Positions 58,026 to 64,000 of a stretch of DNA of 64,000 nt are shown here, in pieces. The notes beneath the pieces are model-generated. The model did not search any database, was not told the DNA's origin, and worked only from the letters and a program-made list of their open reading frames with translations. The translations under genes and the position numbers were made by a program. Position 1 is the stretch's first letter; each line of letters starts with the position of its first letter. This DNA is from Bacillus sp. HSf4. GTDB lineage: Bacteria; Bacillota; Bacilli; Bacillales; Bacillaceae. Location: NCBI RefSeq assembly GCF_029537375.1, contig NZ_CP120679.1, positions 613,501 through 677,500 on the forward strand, given 5' to 3'.

Positions 58026-58658
58026 ATGCTGAAAAAAATGATGATTGCTCTGTTGATTCTTTCAGGGGGGATGCTCATCTGTTCGCCCTTCATTAAAGAA
58101 AGCATCATTGGCTATCTAAGCCATCAGCAAGATTGGCCGAGCGCGGAGCAGGCGCAAAAAAATAATGAAAAAGAAGCATTGTTTGACTTCGATGCGATTC
58201 AGCCGCCTTCTTTTTTGGAAACATTAAAAACGGGTATCGATCAAAAACCGAAAGCGGTCATCGGCCGAATCACGATCAAGAGCGTCGATATCCGTCTTCC
58301 GATATTAAAAGGCACAACCAATCAAAACCTCCTCTTCGGAGCGGCGACCATGCGACCCGATCAAAAAATGGGTGAGGGAAACTACCCATTGGCCGGCCAT
58401 CATATAAGGCAGAAAAGCCTTCTGTTTGGACCTTTGCTTGATATAAAAAAGGGAGCTCGAATCGTGATCACCGATTTTAAAAAAGATTATATCTACTCTG
58501 TTACTTCCAAAAAAGTGATGTCGGAAATGGACGCAGCCGTAGTGTTTGAAACAAAGGAAAAGCAGATTACACTGATCACATGCGACAAAGCAGAAAGAAC
58601 CGACAGACGCCTCGTTGTGAAAGGGACATTGGTACAAGTCGCTGATCATCAAACATAA
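58026..58658 (+). CDS. sortase (class A/D-like)
   Basis: 210 residues. N-terminal membrane anchor, sortase beta-barrel with the catalytic histidine in LAGHHI, the nucleophile cysteine in ITLITCDKAE and the arginine in TDRRLVV. Cleaves LPXTG between T and G and links the adhesin to the cell wall. ATG 58026 behind AAAGGA; a TTG at 58002 is less likely. Adjacent to its presumed substrate. Confidence 0.92.
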   Translation: MLKKMMIALLILSGGMLICSPFIKESIIGYLSHQQDWPSAEQAQKNNEKEALFDFDAIQPPSFLETLKTGIDQKPKAVIGRITIKSVDIRLPILKGTTNQNLLFGAATMRPDQKMGEGNYPLAGHHIRQKSLLFGPLLDIKKGARIVITDFKKDYIYSVTSKKVMSEMDAAVVFETKEKQITLITCDKAERTDRRLVVKGTLVQVADHQT

Positions 58659-58727
58659 GTACGGACGAATCATTAAAGCGGAGGATGACACCGGATTGGT
58701 CGCTTAAGGCTGCGCGAATCTATGTGG

Positions 58728-58770
58728 TCATACACCAAGGATGGGAAATAATCCTTGGTGTTTTTTTATT
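58728..58770 (+). terminator. terminator of the sortase gene
   Basis: ACACCAAGGAT-loop-ATCCTTGGTGT stem and T7 run. Confidence 0.85.
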
Positions 58771-58800
58771 TGCGGTGATTCTACAATTCACAAAGAAGTG

Positions 58801-59034
58801 ACAAAAACATCACTACAACATAACAAAAATAAAAAATGAGGGATTGATGCCTAAAAATAAAAGAGAAAATGTTGAAAACCGGTATTAATGCCTGATATTT
58901 CTCTGTTTAGGGCGAAAAAATAATGAAAATATAAAATAATTTTCTGAAATTTGTGTTGACTGAAAGCGCTTTTAAAATTATGATAATAACAGACATCACA
59001 AAAAGATCACAAAAACATCACTACAACATAACAA
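58801..59034 (+). promoter_or_regulatory. iolT control region: cre in promoter and duplicated 26-bp element
   Basis: Promoter TTGACT (58956-58961), 17-bp spacer, TATGAT (58979-58984). A cre-like box TGAAAGCGCTTTTA (58961-58974) fills the spacer, implying CcpA repression. An identical 26-bp element (ACAAAAACATCACTACAACA...) occurs at 58801-58826 and 59009-59034, on either side of the promoter, the likely binding sites of a repressor such as IolR. Confidence 0.75.
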
Positions 59035-59315
59035 TGTATCAAAAAGAATGAATGGATTAGCCTCAACCGTTAAAATGAAAACGATTCCAAAAACTGGCGG
59101 CATCATTCTTCAGCTGTGTGATGTCGGAAGAGAACGTTTTATTCTTCCGTTAACTCAGGTATCTTCTTTTTCTAATAAGAAAGGATGTTTTAAAAAGAGG
59201 AGGGGATGACTTAGGCGATGAACAAGGTTTGAATTTGATACTTAAATCTCGATTAAGGAATGAGTTATCGATACCTTTGCAAATAAACATGACAAACAAA
59301 GGCGGGAGAAATAGT

Positions 59316-60731
59316 ATGAATGAACACGGAAATCAAAAGTCATTTTTGCGCACTATTATTATCGTCTCGACATTCGGCGGGCTGCTTTTCGGATATGACA
59401 CCGGAGTTATCAATGGCGCTTTGCCATACATGGCCGAGCCGGATCAGCTTAATTTAACCGCACTTACCGAAGGGCTTGTGGCGAGCTCTCTCCTTTTAGG
59501 CGCTGCACTTGGCGCTGTGTTTGGAGGCAGGCTGTCTGACTATGTCGGCCGTCGTAAAAACATTATCTTTCTTGCCGTTCTTTTCTTTATCGCAACGCTC
59601 GGTTGTACACTTGCACCAAATGTAACTGTCATGATTCTCTCTCGTTTCTTTCTGGGGCTTGCTGTAGGGGGAGCGTCTGTCACGGTGCCGACTTATTTAG
59701 CGGAAATGTCTCCTTCAGAAAGAAGGGGGCGGATGGTAACCCAGAACGAATTAATGATCGTAAGCGGACAGCTTGCTGCCTTTACATTTAATGCCATTCT
59801 CGGCACGACAATGGGTGACAGCTCTCATGTTTGGCGCTATATGCTGGCCATTGCTGCCGTTCCCGCAATCTTTTTGTTCTTCGGGATGTTAAGAATGCCT
59901 GAAAGCCCACGCTGGCTTGTTTCAAAGGGAAAAAATGAACTTGCCTTAAACGTTTTGAAAAAAATCCGTGATGACAAGCGCGCCAACTCAGAATTGGCAG
60001 AAATTGAAACCGCTATCACGAAAGAATCGGAGATCAAGAAGGCAACATATAAAGATCTTGCGGTTCCTTGGGTGCGCCGAATCGTATTCCTTGGAATCGG
60101 AATCGCCATCGTTCAGCAGGTTACGGGTGTAAACTCCATTATGTATTATGGAACCGAAATCCTTAAAAATTCAGGTTTTGAAACGAAAGCAGCACTTATC
60201 GGAAATATTGCAAACGGTGTCATTTCGGTTCTGGCAACATTTGTTGGGATTTGGCTGCTCGGCAAAGTCGGACGGCGGCCCATGCTCTTAACTGGTTTAG
60301 TAGGAACGACATCAGCGCTTCTGCTTATTGGAATCTTCTCAACTGTGCTTGAAGGCTCAACAGCTCTTCCGTATGTTGTGCTTGCTTTAACCGTAACGTT
60401 CCTCGCATTTCAACAGGGAGCTATTTCGCCGGTCACATGGCTGATGCTTTCAGAAATCTTCCCGTTGCGCCTGCGCGGTCTTGGAATGGGAGTTACCGTA
60501 TTTTGTTTATGGATCGCCAATTTCTTTGTCGGACTCTTATTTCCGATTCTTCTTGATAAAATCGGGCTGTCTTCGACATTCTACATCTTTGTTGGACTGG
60601 GAATTCTCTCGATCACATTCGTGAAAAAATTCCTGCCGGAAACGAAGGGACTTACGCTTGAGCAGCTCGAACATAATTTCCGCAACTACCAGGATGAAAA
60701 TGTACAAAACAGTGTGAAAGTTAGCGGATAA
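59316..60731 (+). CDS. iolT: myo-inositol transporter IolT (MFS, sugar porter)
   Basis: 471 residues, 12 helices. Sugar porter signatures: GGLLFGYDTGVINGALP, GGRLSDYVGRRK, PESPRWLVSKG, QQVTGVNSIMYYG and LPETKGLTLEQLE. Very close to B. subtilis IolT. ATG 59316 lies behind GGGAG and gives the IolT N-terminus; the earlier in-frame ATGs lie in the long leader. The position near rrnE also fits B. subtilis. Confidence 0.93.
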   Translation: MNEHGNQKSFLRTIIIVSTFGGLLFGYDTGVINGALPYMAEPDQLNLTALTEGLVASSLLLGAALGAVFGGRLSDYVGRRKNIIFLAVLFFIATLGCTLAPNVTVMILSRFFLGLAVGGASVTVPTYLAEMSPSERRGRMVTQNELMIVSGQLAAFTFNAILGTTMGDSSHVWRYMLAIAAVPAIFLFFGMLRMPESPRWLVSKGKNELALNVLKKIRDDKRANSELAEIETAITKESEIKKATYKDLAVPWVRRIVFLGIGIAIVQQVTGVNSIMYYGTEILKNSGFETKAALIGNIANGVISVLATFVGIWLLGKVGRRPMLLTGLVGTTSALLLIGIFSTVLEGSTALPYVVLALTVTFLAFQQGAISPVTWLMLSEIFPLRLRGLGMGVTVFCLWIANFFVGLLFPILLDKIGLSSTFYIFVGLGILSITFVKKFLPETKGLTLEQLEHNFRNYQDENVQNSVKVSG

Positions 60732-60767
60732 CAGATCAAGTAAAACAATAGCAGGTGGAATGCAGGC

Positions 60768-60802
60768 GGGAGAAGATGTACTCCCGCCTATTTTTGTTCA
60801 AT
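60768..60802 (+). terminator. terminator of iolT
   Basis: GGCGGGAG-loop-CTCCCGCC stem followed by TATTTTTGTT. Confidence 0.85.
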
Positions 60803-61121
60803 GTATATAAGCGATCAATAATAAGAGGCGAAAACTTAAAGAGCTGGCAGAACAGCTCCGTTCGCAAGTTGGAGGTACAATCCAGCTTTTGCGGCGTGCG
60901 CACAGTTGAAAACAGCTGTCGAAAAAGATGCTGCAAAATAAAAGCTTCATTAAATGCATTGATAAGATGTGCCGCTGCCTTTGATTAGAACGTGGAACAT
61001 CGGTATAATAAAAGGGAACATTTTATGAGAATAAACATATAAATAAAAGCCAAGTTGAACTTAGAGCATGAAGACTCGGAGAAGGGCATGTTTATTTTGA
61101 ATAAAAAAATCAAAAAAAGTA

Positions 61122-61151
61122 TTGACTATCGAATTGAGTACATGATATATT
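61122..61151 (+). promoter_or_regulatory. rRNA operon promoter P1
   Basis: TTGACT (61122-61127), 18-bp spacer, TATATT (61146-61151), followed by the GTCGCTGAT segment typical of Bacillus rrn start regions. Confidence 0.75.
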
Positions 61152-61302
61152 ATTATTCGTCGCTGATGACAGCGGAATGATTCTTCAGATTACAACAGTT
61201 GATGTTTTTCATCTGAAGGGTGTACAAATGAATTAAAATGTGTATAATAGATAAGGCCGAAACAAAAGCCATGATCCTTACACGAAAAAATATAAAAACC
61301 TG

Positions 61303-61331
61303 TTGACTTTAACTGATTTTCATAGTATTAT
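61303..61331 (+). promoter_or_regulatory. rRNA operon promoter P2
   Basis: TTGACT (61303-61308), 17-bp spacer, TATTAT (61326-61331), then GTCGCTGAT as after P1. Confidence 0.8.
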
Positions 61332-61349
61332 AGTTAAGTCGCTGATAAA

Positions 61350-61426
61350 GCGCCCGTAGCTCAATTGGATAGAGCGTTTGACTACGGATCAAAAGGTTAG
61401 GGGTTCGACTCCTCTCGGGCGCGCCA
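61350..61426 (+). tRNA. tRNA-Arg(ACG)
   Basis: Acceptor GCGCCCG/CGGGCGC, anticodon ACG (inosine-modified in the mature form), CCA encoded. Cotranscribed with the rRNA genes. Confidence 0.96.
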
Positions 61427-61436
61427 TAACAATAAT

Positions 61437-61510
61437 GCGGGTGTAGTTTAGTGGTAAAACCTCAGCCTTCCAAGCTGATGTCGTGAGTTCGATTCTCATC
61501 ACCCGCTCCA
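61437..61510 (+). tRNA. tRNA-Gly(TCC)
   Basis: Acceptor GCGGGTG/CACCCGC, anticodon TCC, CCA encoded. Directly upstream of 16S, as in rrnE of B. subtilis. Confidence 0.96.
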
Positions 61511-61611
61511 TTTTTTGAAAAATGATCTTTGAAAACTAAACAAGACAAAACGTACCTGTTAATTCATTTTTAAATAAATCGCACATGCGAATGTGCGTAG
61601 TCATTATCAAA

Positions 61612-64000
<2,389 letters not shown>

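Larger units (their letters stand above)
60732..61349. other. intergenic region iolT to tRNA-Arg
   Basis: 618 bp with the iolT terminator and three probable promoters of the rRNA operon (two rrn-like plus TGTACA/TATAAT at 61221-61248). The open frame near 60755-60988 has no ribosome site or family resemblance. Confidence 0.6.

Noticed and set aside
60755..60988. 77-codon frame between iolT and the rRNA promoters
   Set aside because: Overlaps the iolT terminator, lacks a ribosome site and resembles nothing; composition fits non-coding DNA.

Overview
The window is a chromosomal segment of a Bacillus of the B. licheniformis group. The 16S rRNA gene at the right end has the licheniformis-type V1-V3 signature. 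The left 16 kb is collinear with the B. subtilis cshA - ydcA - alr - ndoA - rsb/sigB - tex - trnS region. The species within the group (licheniformis, paralicheniformis, sonorensis and relatives) cannot be settled from one window.

Layout. 0-16.4 kb is core: DEAD-box helicase cshA, the ydbS-ydbT membrane pair, rhomboid ydcA, lipoprotein ydcC, alanine racemase, the MazEF-type ndoAI-ndoA module, the complete stressosome/sigma-B operon rsbR-S-T-U-V-W-sigB-rsbX with its internal sigma-B promoter, tex, the tiny cmpA gene, ydcK, and seven tRNA genes ending in tRNA-Leu(GAG). acpS, which lies between ydcA and ydcC in B. subtilis, is missing here. At 16.39-19.96 kb, 60-bp direct repeats of the tRNA-Leu 3' end bracket a collapsed 3.5-kb relic of an ICEBs1-like element. 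It keeps a 3' integrase stub, a decayed rap gene translationally coupled to an intact small phr-like gene, a dnaA fragment, a small membrane protein plus secreted protein pair, and an intact GH11 xylanase gene, xynA.

20-37 kb is an accessory stretch of regulator/effector pairs: yczE-like/MarR, paiAB, a self-regulated ArsR-SRPBCC fusion, ydeI, blt/bltR with a classic 19-bp-spacer MerR promoter, a VOC protein, LysR genes (one intact, one decayed), a cyclase with a decayed CMD-family partner, an aapA-like permease, a DGC-domain protein and a TetR-SDR operon. A wrecked sigV with rsiV missing sits just in front of an intact oatA.

39.4-47.2 kb is the highlight. A SorC-family regulator is divergent from an operon of a second-site tryptophan synthase (trpB-trpA), a radical SAM/SPASM protein and a RebH/PrnA-type flavin-dependent tryptophan halogenase, followed by a Bcr/CflA-type exporter. 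The leader RNA of this operon carries a register of GAG/TAG triplets every 5 nt, a long antiterminator and an overlapping intrinsic terminator. This is the architecture of a TRAP (MtrB) attenuator, here placed on an apparent chlorotryptophan-derived secondary metabolite pathway.

47.4-58.7 kb is a surface-adhesion locus: a large hybrid histidine kinase, a divergent BTAD-type response regulator, a 1970-residue LPKTG adhesin with eight Cna-B repeats, and a dedicated sortase. The window ends with the inositol transporter gene iolT (promoter with cre and duplicated 26-bp elements), tandem rRNA promoters, tRNA-Arg, tRNA-Gly, 16S and the first part of 23S.
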